From Callipepla californica brunnescens (lineage: Eukaryota > Chordata > Aves > Galliformes > Odontophoridae), in the NCBI GenBank assembly GCA_023055505.1, contig JALIRH010000008.1, positions 5,023,775 to 5,087,774 on the forward strand: a DNA stretch of 64,000 nt, read 5' to 3'. The notes beneath the pieces were generated by a model that made no database searches, had not been told where the DNA came from, and was given only the letters and a program-made list of their open reading frames with translations. Made by a program: the position numbers and the translations under genes. This document shows positions 10,670-22,900 of the stretch, piece by piece (position 1 is the first letter of the stretch; the number at the start of each line of letters is the position of its first letter).

Positions 10670-13600
10670 CCAGTGTTGGTAGCGTTACTCTCTCTGCAGA
10701 ACTAGCCTGAGTCTCCTCTTCAGTACTCTCTAATCTCCTTGTTCATCTGAATATTTGCTTTTCCCAGGAATCATGCAGTAACGGACAGCTTACCTTCAAG
10801 CACAGCTCACAATCTTTCTGGATTTATTTTTACTGAACTACTTTACTGCACAGATTGTCAGTTAGAAAAGACCCTTTTCCTCCACTCCTGAAGCTTCTAC
10901 CATGGGAGGGATGTCTGTAGGACTGAAAGTGTTCCAAAAGGCTGGATTTAATGCTGTACCTACATCTCTAGCAAAAGCGTGTACAGCATAATCCCTCTTC
11001 TCCCAGGAAGATGCAGGAACTTTGCCAGGTGAAGACACTCTGAAACCTGGTGACGTTCACCTCAGCCATCCTGAAAGCACTGTGCAGTGCCGAGGACTTC
11101 CTGTGAGGCACTGAACTTGTTCACTGCTCTTCCTCTGCTTGCAACACCCTCTGTCTTGTAAATCATCTGTCAGCAAGAGCATCCTGCATGAATGTGAGGG
11201 ACGAGGGAATACTGAAGGGCCATGATCTAAAGGTCATGGTCTACAGAGCCTGTACTCTTCCGCTAGCTTTGGAGGCAGAAAAGGATTCCTCCTCACACAG
11301 CTTGGGCCTCTTCCAGATCCATTTCTCAGAACAACCCATAGGCTCACATCAGCCTTTCCAAAAGGGTGAGCAGCCTGCGATGGAAGAGATAGTGAGCAGA
11401 CCACTACAGGCAGCATTTTCACTGATGTCAACCATTTCCGCTCCTCCGCACATGCCAAACTCACATGCTCAGTCTAAATAGACAGGGCCAACAAACATCT
11501 GGATGACATGAGAATCAGGAGGTCCCAGCCCACAAACAATGCTTTGTGGTTTTACTTCTTACGTGTATTTAAGTACACTGAAGACAGCAGAGAAACAACC
11601 AAACAGAATACAGTCCTTCAGAACCTTGCTTCTCTCCCTATCAGGTGTGATTCATTAAATAGATGCAAAAAATCTGTCTCCCTTGCTGAATTTTTGTCAG
11701 ATACGAGACTCCGTGGTCTGTCTCACTAGTATGCTATGAGTTAATTTCAACTTAATATCATATTAGCCTTTTGCAGCACTCAAAGAGGACAGAAGGGCCA
11801 GGGTGAAGTTGTGTGGTATTTGGTTATTGGCTACATGTCAAAAGGAGCATAAAAGCTCCAAGTGCTGAAATGAGGCAGTTTATGGTCATTGACAGAAAGC
11901 CTTCACTAAAGGCATGACACAAATGTAATGCTTCTTTAATAGTCACTGAATATTTACACCTAAAGTAGAAGTGAGGAAAGAATGAACAGTGAAACAGTAG
12001 AATTCCAGGCTATGGTTATGATATTTACCTACAAATTAAAATCAAGTTTACTAAAAGTGAAGTATAATGCACACATGTATGCCATACACAAGATTTCCTT
12101 ATGCATCTTACTTCCAATGTAAATACAGAAATGCACAATAATTACCTTCTTGTAGCACAAAATTGCTATTTTTTTTGGTATCACCTTTCATATAACTATT
12201 ATTTTACAACCTTTCACCATCTCTTCAAATTCAACAGTATGAATCAAGTAATCCAGTACCTTTCAAACACTTTTTCATCTCCAGTGTGCACGAATTTGCT
12301 TTTATCAGCACTGAATCTGCTTATTTCTGTATTGCCCATTTATCTAGCTTAGACAGGTATGTGTATGCAAGATTGTTATCGGCTGTATTTCCCATTTGAC
12401 ATGTTTCGTCATGACACTGACCCCCAGATGTCATTTCTGACAAAAATTTAAGTTAATGAATACAGATTGCTGACTACTTGTAATAGCATCCATATAGGAT
12501 CAAATTCTCCTCCACGTTAAGTCAGTGATACTACTGGTAACTATACATTTTCAGAAGGAAAGAAAAAGAGTTAAGTACTGAGAATTAATCTGAAATCAAC
12601 GTTACTAATTATACATCTAAGACACCAGAAGTATGGCAGGAATGAAGTGCTCCTAAGCATCCTAGCAGACACTCACCCTGCAGGAGCTAATTAGCTCCTG
12701 TACAATAGCTTTGTATAGTGCAATCCCATCAGTTCTCTATACTGCCTAGTTTATCTATTATGTGTTGATCAGTTTTCATAAGACCATGGACAGGTTCTGC
12801 AGGCATAGTAAAAAGGGATAACTGCAGAAAATATTTCATACAGCACGCTGACCTATGCTGCAACTAATTTATTGTTCTCATGGAACCTCACAAGGACGTA
12901 CAATTAAGTCACAATTTGCAGCTTTCCACCCCACCCTAAGATTCTTATATTTGTAATAATTTAAACCCAAATATGGATGTTTTAAAGGAATATCATCAAT
13001 CCTGTGGTTATTCTGTGAAATAGGCCAAATACAATAAATACAATACATTCCCATCCACAACCACCTTTTTGTCACTGACTGTTTGTGAAGTACTTGACAA
13101 AAAAAGCCTTGTTATTTCTGCTAAATAAAGAGCTCCATTTCTCACAGAAACATGAAGTAATTTCAGTATAACCTAGTGGGTAAAACCTGCCCATCAGATC
13201 CTGAAAAGACTCTTTTCTATGCATCTGTACAGGTTAAACAAAACCTGTGTTTAAAATACCTCATCAAGGAATTGCAAGCAATTATTTCCTTCCTTTTGGG
13301 AGGCTGCATGATGCCTTCTTTAATGCATGTGACTCTAATTGCAAATATAAGAAAGATTACAGGAATTTAGAAGGAAAGAGAACATGGTACCAGGCCTTCA
13401 GATCCACAGCCTTACACGCGACAACAACTCACTGACAATGGAGAAAAAACCAAGCCATTCCGCTTACCAGATAATTCTCTTTTCCCACTCAGAAGAGGAA
13501 AGTAATCATTTGAGCATTAGCGTGGATAAAACACTTTCATTACTTAAAGGATTTGGGGAAATTACTTCCCAAAGCATAAATAGTGTATAAAGCATGCCTT

Positions 13601-14310
13601 TTACATCAGTTTGTCACAACTGGCATAACAATCTTACTCTCAAGATCCAACAATATTTGCTTATTTCTGAGAGTATTTAATTATTTTTTTTTAATTTTAA
13701 ATAATTGCTGTAGATGGAGAGAGAGGAAAAAGGCTGCTCTCCCTTTAAGTTCCAGTCTGGGTCCAGGTGGCTGAGCTGAGGCACCGAGCACAGCTGTACT
13801 CCCAGAGCGAGAAAGATTTGGTATGTCCAAGAGCAACCCGAATCTCTGGTTTCAGGCGAGTTCTGAGTTTTTATCTTACATCACTCTAGTGAGATGAAAG
13901 CAGCACATTTATAATGTTCTTGTCTGTTTGTATGAAGGATTAACAATATGAAATTCTTTCAATCCTACTTTGTAGGAATAGTGAATATTGTGCTTTTCAA
14001 AAGATGGATCTACAGGGGGAAAAGTTATGATAAGAGAAGAAAGCAATACATCTGTGAAGGAATTCAAGCAGCCGGCGGCCTACAGAGTTTAGCTTTAACT
14101 ACAGGCGTGCATTGCCTAAGTGTCCACTGGGGAAGGAGGCTCAGAGGGACAGCACAGGAGATCAGAACCAGCCATCTTCCCCTGCTCTTATTTATTGACA
14201 AATAGCAAGAACTGCCAGAAGGCTTCCTTGATGCTCTTGTTTCAGAGGATTTTTAAGATGAGGACTTCTTTCAAGGTGATGACCCTATTAGAAGATACCC
14301 TGAAAGACTT
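10670..14310. other. No gene seen
   Basis: This stretch is unique-looking AT-rich DNA without a supportable gene. A segment at 12492-12545 begins like the end of an old sauropsid palindromic repeat (GGATCAAATTCTCCTC), but the match fades quickly. A T-rich near-palindrome lies at about 13677-13706. The frame at 11188-11481 (97 codons) has no recognisable domain. Confidence 0.55.
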
Positions 14311-14317
14311 TCTGGGC

Positions 14318-14336
14318 TTTTTTTTTTTTTTTTTTT
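14318..14336 (+). repeat. Poly(T) run, 19 nt
   Basis: An uninterrupted run of 19 T. On the minus strand it would be a poly(A) stretch, but I recognise no retroposed sequence preceding it on that strand. It is listed as a simple homopolymer. Confidence 0.85.
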
Positions 14337-14474
14337 AACCTCCATTTCCTGTACAGTATGCAATTACTAGAAGGGTGGAAACTTCTGAACTCCCTAGGAG
14401 AGTCTGCTATGTCTGCCATTTCAGCTTAATAAAATACAATCTGAATTGCAGCATCTGTAAGAAGGGCTTGTTCC

Positions 14475-14735
14475 ACATCCAGCTGTTCTAATTCAGGTTA
14501 TTCAGAGGATGAGGAGGAAAAGACGTTTGTGAGAGGGATGCTGAATTAACCTGGTAAGAGTAACATTGCTAAATCTTCAGATATTTCCCTTCTCAATGCA
14601 ATTGAATTAAGAAGGAATTGCTGCTACTGCGATGACTAAATTCTCTTTTTCACTGACACGTTTGCTGTGTTCATTATTTCTCTAAGCTACCTCAGGACTT
14701 TCATGACATCAAATTAATGCCTCCATCTTTGAAGC
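14475..14735. promoter_or_regulatory. Candidate conserved non-coding element
   Basis: This complex, non-repetitive stretch is dense in AATTA/TAATT cores: CTAATTCAGG near 14488, GAATTAACC near 14543, GCAATTGAATTAAG near 14598 and AAATTAATGCC near 14711. It includes the inverted arms GCAATT/AATTGC about 12 bp apart. It resembles developmental enhancers in texture. There is no direct evidence of conservation or function, so this is inference. Confidence 0.2.
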
Positions 14736-15626
14736 AGCTCAGTCAGAATTCAGGTGCTGTGAGGTTGTTCCTCTGTAAGTCTGCTCTGACATATCAGCTT
14801 TTGCACCCGAGTGTGACTTGCTTGGAATCTACCCAAGCAGAGCTCACGCTGGCCTGGATACCCAGGAGCTGAGGTCAGGGCTAGGTGGCAAGCAGGGATG
14901 TATGGGTGGTGCTTGCAAGACTCATGACTGCTCTGTCTGAGAGTTAAAGGAATGAGGAAAAAGTACGGAAGTGAAAACTGCAACTTGCACTGAGAAATGG
15001 TGGGTGTGAAGTTGTGCCTCATTTTTGCCATTGCACCAACTGGTGGCAAAGATGCGTTTATTTCAGTTGATGAAATAGCAGCTTCCTGGAGCAGACATAC
15101 TGCCAGCCAGGGCATTCAGAGATGCGATTACTGAGAAACAAAGGGGGACCAGAACGCTCTCACTTGCCTGTGCTGAACTCTCATTTACCTCTTAAAAGGA
15201 GAAAATGCATTTAGCACCAAAATCAAGAACACCGTTAGCCAATTAATAGCCTCACAACATCAAGGTGAGAGAAGAGGCAAAATCAGGCTCAGAGATGTGG
15301 GAAAAGTAGAGAAAGTTTGAATGAAGTGACTGCCACTCCCAGAGCTTTCCAATCTATTGCTAGGTACCTCCCCAAATTGTTAATTACGGGCATTAAAAAA
15401 ACCCATTGAGCCCTATTCAGGGACCCTCCAAGAACTGAAGCTCAATCAGAAGTATTTATGGTAAGTTATGACGCTATCAGATAGTTCAGTACAGAGCTGA
15501 AAAGACATTTTAAAAAGTGAAACGATACATATCTTCCTTTTTGCCAACACCTCGAGCTAATGGGAAGTGAAACCTTGTTCACTCAGTGTAGAGGCTTACT
15601 GCTCACCTATAAAACAAGTATATATA

Positions 15627-15656
15627 TTTTTTGGAAGTTAAGATACTTCCAAAAAA
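15627..15656. repeat. Perfect 12-bp inverted repeat (hairpin), 6-nt loop
   Basis: TTTTTTGGAAGT and ACTTCCAAAAAA flank the 6-nt loop TAAGAT, giving a perfect 12-bp stem at 15627-15638 and 15645-15656. Half of each arm is homopolymer, so the informative core is GGAAGT/ACTTCC. The right arm runs straight into a 20-A run. Confidence 0.8.
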
Positions 15657-15683
15657 AAAAAAAAAAAAAAGAAAAGAAAAAAA
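15651..15683 (+). repeat. A-rich run
   Basis: Twenty consecutive A are followed by interrupted A-rich sequence (GAAAAG, then seven A). No target-site duplication or retroposon body was recognised upstream, so it is called only as low-complexity sequence. Confidence 0.85.
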
Positions 15684-16940
15684 GCTAGGCTGCCAAATGC
15701 ATCATCACCTTCTTCCACAGGGATGTGACTGATCAGATGGGATTCTCATAGGAGTTATTCCAAATATGTGCACTGGAAACATGTACTCTTTTCCAGAGAG
15801 TGATCAGAAGTTTTTTCAGTTGGCTGCTCCTTCTGTTCAGCTATTGGTTTTTAATTGCTCCTTGGTAAACTGTAGACTGACATCACTTCAAATAAATGAA
15901 AGAGGTCACTAATGAACCACCTATGCTCAGGAAAAAATCATGTGGAGAGAGAGAAGAGAGCATTTGTATACACGGCATGACACTAAAATCAGCTAGCAGG
16001 AAAAATCCTTCACCCAATTACTGACCATTCCCTTCTGTCTTATCATGACACAGTGCATATATGAAATATATGCCAAGTATTTATACATTTTATTTATGTA
16101 TTTATTAGCCGCTCCCTGAGTTTCACAGCTGAAGGTGCAGCCTGTACACTCCTCCAGCATGGCACAGTGAGGTCTATTTTCTTGCCATTACAGAAGGACT
16201 CAAGTGCATTAATCAAAAAGCAGCACTTGCACTCGGAAAACATCTCTCAGCTGCACAGGGTAAAAGAAAGGTCTTCAGGCACCACAGAAATGGCTGCAGA
16301 TTACAAGACAGGGACTGCTTTATTTCCTGCTATACACTTCCTAAAGGCATTTGCTGACAAGGAATTTGCAAATCTCATCTTGTTAACAACTTCAATGCTC
16401 CTTGGTATTACTCAGATATAATCATCAGTGTACCTGTCCAAATACAGCCTGGGAGCTGCCGGCTTGCAGGGCTTCCTTCCTGTCCTTTCAGCACTGCTGT
16501 GGCCCCAACCTTCTCCCCAGTTTCACTGCAGACGCTGCCCACCCCCTCCTCCCTAAGATTGATGTGGAAGGAACATGTAGTCTGGGGTGACCACACACTG
16601 TCCCTTACTCTTCAGTTAGTTTCATTAAGGTGCTGGACAACAGTGGATAATCACTCCTGTCTGTGTGAACCTGCTGCTGTCTGAACTCCAGAGAAAAGAA
16701 TAACAATGGGAAAAATAATATTTAATTATTTAAGAAAAAGATGAAATGGAGAATACTTTCCCCAGCCCACTGCTTTCTTTGTGGGAGTACGAGCAGGCAA
16801 TGTCATGAGCTCTCCTGCTGTGTGTGACCCTGAAGTCCCTGTGGCACGGGATTTACCATCAAAACGATACCTCAGACTAACTCTTCTTGAAAATGTTTTA
16901 AAATTACGTGCATGTTTCTGTTACCTGAAAATTATAGAGG

Positions 16941-16965
16941 TATTATTATTATTATTATTATTATA
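16941..16965 (+). repeat. (TTA)n microsatellite
   Basis: About eight TTA units in an uninterrupted tract. This is likely to be length-polymorphic. Confidence 0.9.
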
Positions 16966-19900
16966 GAGCTCTAATATATAGAGCTACTCAGAAAATAAAT
17001 GCAAAACCACAGACTTAAAGGCCTCTAATTGTGTAAAGTAAAACCTTAGAGGAAATGCAACCACTGAGCATCCTGTAGGGCAAAAGCTGGTTAAGAAAAA
17101 TTGTAAAAGAGAGAGAGAGCAAAGCAAGAGGAAGAAGACAGCAAGAAAGCATGATGGCAAAACTAGGCAACAGCTGCTACAGGGCTGTGCTGGGCAGAGA
17201 ACCCCACTGTCACACAGATAATAGGGACAGCATCTGCAGTGCAAAGCTCATCCCCCAAAGCTAACTGATTTTCAGTGCTGGATCTGTGCAACAGTCCACT
17301 TAAAGCACATTCATACTCTTGTTGTTGCTAGTTCTCAGTCAAAATGAGCTAGAAAATGCAACAGTACATTTTAATCAAATATAAAAATGCACCTGAAAAT
17401 TTGATACATGGAAAACGAAGCTCTTTGCTTCAGGGCTCCTGTGAGAATTGCACTGTTGTAGTCAGTAGGCATGCAGGATGCCCAGCCTTGCATGCAGGCA
17501 GTCTTACTTGTACAGGCAGCCTTCTTGTACAAGCCATAAAAGAATAGTTAATATTTTTGGAAGGTATCAGATAAGCCAGAAACAAAGCAGAATAACACAC
17601 AAGAAAGGTGATATTACCAAGAAGTTTGCTTTTGCCAACATCCAGAGTTCTGAAAGATCCACAGATACCCCTAACACGACGGACCTAAAATTAAACCTGC
17701 TGCACAATTGCTGATGGTGGTGCAGGACCCTATTGCCTCACCTTCATATTTACAGCCAGAACTGCAACAGCTTTGTTTTGATTTGGTTGCTTGTATTCAG
17801 ACATCCTGGCACAATATTTGAAGTCACACAAAAACTAAATTAGCAAGACAATTACTTTCTAACCGTAGAAGTGTTACTTTCTAAATAAGCCTGTTTAAAC
17901 CAAGAAAACCCAGAGGACATGCTGACTTTGTCTTGCTTCCCCTCCCCCAAATGCATTTTACAAAACTCCAGTAGAGCCTTAACCAAAACAATGTGCTGAT
18001 ATGAGAAGCTGTCTGCATTCCTCTTTTGCAATTCACCTTACACTCTACATGCTGCTCGAAGATAAGCTCATCTCGATGCCAGAAAACTCCAGCAAGAGGT
18101 GAAGGCTTCTTTGCAATGGGTAGAGTGCTGCACAATTTTGTCAAGTTATTCACTGCATTCCTGTGAGTGTGTCCCCACCCTCTGTGCGGTCCCTGCAGCG
18201 GTTCCTCTTCCAAGTGACCCCAGCACAGTAGGGGTGGAAACAGCCCATCTCAAGCTTGGCTACTAGAAACGAATTTAACTTCTCCATTTTCACACTCATC
18301 TCTACTTATGCAGAAGAACAGACCTTTAATGAGGACCTTCTGCCCGGTCTGCTCCTCTTCCCTCTCCAGAGGCAACATTCAGGGTATTTCTCTCAGTGCA
18401 GAAAAGCACCCTTGTGTTTTTGATCTACAGAGTGGAGAGGACAGGGGGAGCTGTTTGCATTATTGTATTATATTCTGCTTTACTCCAAACGGAAGTACTT
18501 TTCACAAGTAGCAAATTAAAAACATTTTAAAAGTAGTAGAAGAATAAAGCTTTCCCCTGAATGCATTTATATGCATGTACACACAACAAATGGAGCAACT
18601 GCAAAACAAGCAGCAAGACACACTGAAACTGCCCTGCCATGTTAACATGAGGAGCAGCAAAGGCCTTAACAACCTATGATATGTATGCAGGAGCTGACAA
18701 GGCAGGGAATGGCCTCCAACACATTTCTGTCTTCCCTTTGCACATGCACATATTATGACCATTCTCACAGAAAGCAGATTCCTGATGTCCCCAGTTATCT
18801 CACAGCTAATGGGATAGCAAAACTGAATTCAGCTTCCAGAAAAGGGGTCAGCTAAACTCCTTAAAACTCAGGATTTGCAAAACTGAAGAAGAAATCCACA
18901 AAAGCCAGAAGAAAATCTGAGAAAGCTTTAGAAGTTACATTTACTCCTAAAGCAACTCTTTGCTGTCTGGAAAAGAAGGTCCAGCAGAGCAGAGCTTGTA
19001 TGAGGACAGAAAATGTAAATCCAAGTTAAAAACAGCAGAGCTGGATGGCTCTGATGGAACAGTAAGTTCTTAAATGAGCTGATACTTGTAAAAAGAGGTG
19101 TAGAAATGAATTATCAAAAGTTGCATGTACAACTGAGGGGAACAATTCCATCTGCTTTCTCTTGGCAACCTACACCCACATCACTTAGCCCCTTTTGAAG
19201 TCCCCAGCTCAGATGCTATTGTCAGCTTTTCAGGGGAAGGGTGGCAGTGCATATGTACAGCAGGATCCTGACCCCATTCTGGGGCTTATTGCATTAATAT
19301 TAATAAATATCACCAGTAGAATTAGCTGTTCATATCTGTCAAGTGTTCCTCTAACCTAAAATCTCTCTCATGCTCTACATTCAGAAATGGCAATTAGAAA
19401 AAACACAAAGTGAGAGTGAGGTGAAAACATCAACAGATGAACATACAGAAATCAAGTGACTAAGAAGACAAAGAAACTAATCAATAAAGTCTGAGCCAGG
19501 GAAAAGCTGTAAACAGTCCTGTCACCAGAACACATCCAGTTCTGCAGTGGAATCCAGAAGCTGCTAAGAAAACAAAGGAACACTGTAAACTTTCCTTTTA
19601 AAATAAAAACCAAAACACCAATTAATTAATTTTAATATATATTTTTTTTCCCCAGATAATCGTGATCCAGTTTTTCAAGGTTTGGGTTTTTTCTTTTTCC
19701 CCTAGAAAAATATCAACATTTTTCCAAACCATGTAGGGAAACAACTGTATGTCAAATAATTTCTTTTGGGCCAGTTCAAGGGCTGCATCAGGAGACCTGG
19801 ATGGCAGAATCTGAATTTGTTCATTTCTTCTTTTATTAACTCATGAAGTCAGTCTAGATATATTAGTACTTCTGAGTTTGCATAGCTTAAACTCCCCCTC

Positions 19901-22900
19901 CCTTTAAAGTGGACATGCTGTGTAGGTGTACAGAGGTTCTCCTTAATATTTTAAAACACACAGTATACAAGATAAATCTGTATGTCCCAAAGTGTTGGAC
20001 AAGCTAATATTTTCCCCTATGTTGCTTGAGAAATTAAGAGCTCTTACTTGAGAAGGTAGAGCTGTTGAAAGCAGTATAATGAAAATCACAAGGATAAAAA
20101 AAAAAAAAAGAGCAAATATTTCCAGATAAAAGCCTGAATATCTCAGTTTTTAATGCAAGAAGCATTATGACATTGCTCGTTTAATCTAGGCTCTGCTAAT
20201 CAGTTTAGTGCACAAGGAAAAATCTTCAGGAGTCCTTCTGGGAATGTCTCACATCATTCCCTATCAGCTGTTGACATACAAATACTCTGGTAATGAAAAT
20301 ATTTTCATTCCTTCATAACAGCATTCCCTGTCCTGTTTAATCTTATTTTCTCTCTTTCTGAAAACAAGCTTCTGTGTGGGGTTTCTGAACTAAGAGACCT
20401 GATGCCATACATCAGAAATGCCCTGTGCTCCTGTCAGACCTTCCAGGAGTCCACCCAGAAGAGACTGAATGGGGAAAAAGCCCAAGGATTTATAGCTACG
20501 ATATGGGATTTATAGCAACATTTGAAATTCATTTCTGGTCTGAGTCATTTTGAAGGACTGTAAATGCAGCTAGACTAGGGCTTGGCAGCACCTGTGCTGC
20601 CTTCAGCCTCCACTGCTAGTAATAAGGAAGCTGACTCAGGATCCAGCTACATGCTGCAAAGGAGCAGTTTTGCAAGCTCCCAGAAACACTGCAATGTATT
20701 TTTGCCAAATCTATCACTTTACTGAAAAGGAATGTTAGGAAATAAGCAGCTGGAAATCCTGGGTGTTCTTCTGGACTCCAATCAGACTTTCTGAAGCATG
20801 GGCTCAGGCCCACTAACCTCAGTGCTGTGCTGCTGGAGGAGAACAAAATGGGGTTGCAGAGCCTTGCAGCAGTCCCTGCCATGCACACTGCTCCGCCTCT
20901 GAGAGGTGGTGGCTGTTCATGTGCAGTGCTCTCTCCTCTAACTGCTCATCCTACTTGGGACAATTTTTCTTTTCAGTGTAGTACACTTCTAAGGATTTAC
21001 AACCCCGCCTTGTACATAAGCAGTCATCTCTGCTAGGATCACATTCTGCTTTGCATAAAATTCACGCAAGCAGACACTGCTATCGCATCAAAACAACATC
21101 TTTTGGAAATTATTTCAAAAGATGATACTTCCATATTGTGCTAGATCCTGTGCAGGTAAATACCTCTCTTCCCCTCAGTAAACACTGCTCTTAAAATTAT
21201 CTGACTTTCTTTTTTTCTAAAACCCTTTAATACCTCAGCTCTTCCAGACCGAAGGTTTGCAATCTGATGCAGCCTGCTCCAGCCCACTCTCCTCTGGGGA
21301 CCTCTGCCTCCATCCACATCCTGCAGTCCAGGTTGTAACATTCCTTTCTGCACCCTATCACTGTCACACTCCCCTCCTGGAAACAGGTGCAAGAAGATTA
21401 AAAACCCACTCATTCAGCTGGGATTTTCATCTGTTTGCACCTTCCTCTTTGCCACTCCTATGTGTCAACATCTCTTGAGCAGAAGGTGGTGGGAAGGCGA
21501 GCCTATGTTCATGTTGCTTTCTGTTTATAGCATGAAACAGGAGTTTTATTCTGAGGGACAGCAGAAGTCAGGAGAATGTTTAAAAGACAAGTTTTACTTA
21601 CATTTTGTTCGACTTCCTTTTTTGAAACTAAAAATTCATTTGAAATGTCAGCATTAACAGATGCTTAAAATTAAGGGTTACTTTTTGATAAATACGTTGG
21701 CGTTGTGCTTTTTGACATCTACTGTTATTTCTGAAAACATCAGTATTGCCATTGACCCAGTGTGATAAGAGGACTGAATATGTTACCATCTTGGCTGGCT
21801 GCCCATGAGTTGCATTATGTCAAACTGCCACTGCAAAACAAACAAGTGTATTATTTTCCTCATTCAATCTTATATGCCTGGAAAAAGAGAAATTGAAAAT
21901 TCTCTTTAGAGGAAATGATTTCAACATTTAGACTTTCAGAAGTAAGCCAAGAAATTTGGAGAGTGTAAAATATCGTTCCTGACAGGTATCCATTTTATTA
22001 GTAGTTCTGGCTTTGATAGGTAGAAGAGAATGAGAAAACAAAACAAATGGTTTTCCAATTATATATTCATGTGTTAAAAATACCACTACTTTTATAAACA
22101 ATCCAGTGGGTGTTTTCAGATGAGTGCTGGAATGTCTCCAAAGCTCCTCTCAAAGTTTCTTAAAAGTAATGGAAGAAACATTGGGTTGAGGACAACCTGC
22201 TGTACTGCAGCATTTGCAGTTCTTGGTGTGCACCACAGCAGTACAGTACAAGCATTTGCAAATCTTTGTTGTCATTCCTGCCTCAGGTACTGCTGAACAT
22301 CATGACCAGCCACAAAACACTGAACATGTATTCTGCCCATGCTCTTCTCCAGATCCCTGCAAAACTTCTGCTCTGAAGTTTTAGAGACTACAAAAGAGGA
22401 TACAAAATCAAAGTCTAAGGAAATCTTCTGCTTTGCCATTTGCCCTTTTTGTCCCTGTGCTTCAGATGTTTGCTCCAAATCCCTTCTGCAATAGTGTGAG
22501 CTGTGCAAGGTAACTGAGTAGGGCACTCATCTTCCTGCTATCTCCTTGCTGGGTGGCAGTAATGCCACAGTGCACTGTTGCTTCTGGAAAGGGAGCAAGT
22601 TGCAGTCTCGTTACTTAGATTCCTCTCAATTTTAGCGTATTCCTGCCTAAACCTTCTTTGTTCTTCACTTTTTGTCTTGTATCTCCTAACCCAGCCCCTG
22701 CTTTGAGCTCCTCCACACTGAGAAGTAGTATAGTAGCCACAGCCAGTCTCTGGATTTTTCCTGGAGGCACATACAGCCTGCTCTCAAGAAGTTTTCCATC
22801 TGCAGCCTCAAGTTGCTTCTCTTCACCTCCCCCAGCTTAAATGTGATCTAGTGAGCAAATTACACCCCTCACCCAACGCCTGAGAGCCAGCATGGGTACA

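Larger units (their letters stand above)
14740..16940. other. No gene seen
   Basis: Apart from the hairpin and A-run near 15.63 kb, I see no gene or recognisable repeat. The 121-codon minus-strand frame at 14750-15115 lacks any recognisable motif and has no supporting splice context I can identify. Confidence 0.55.
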
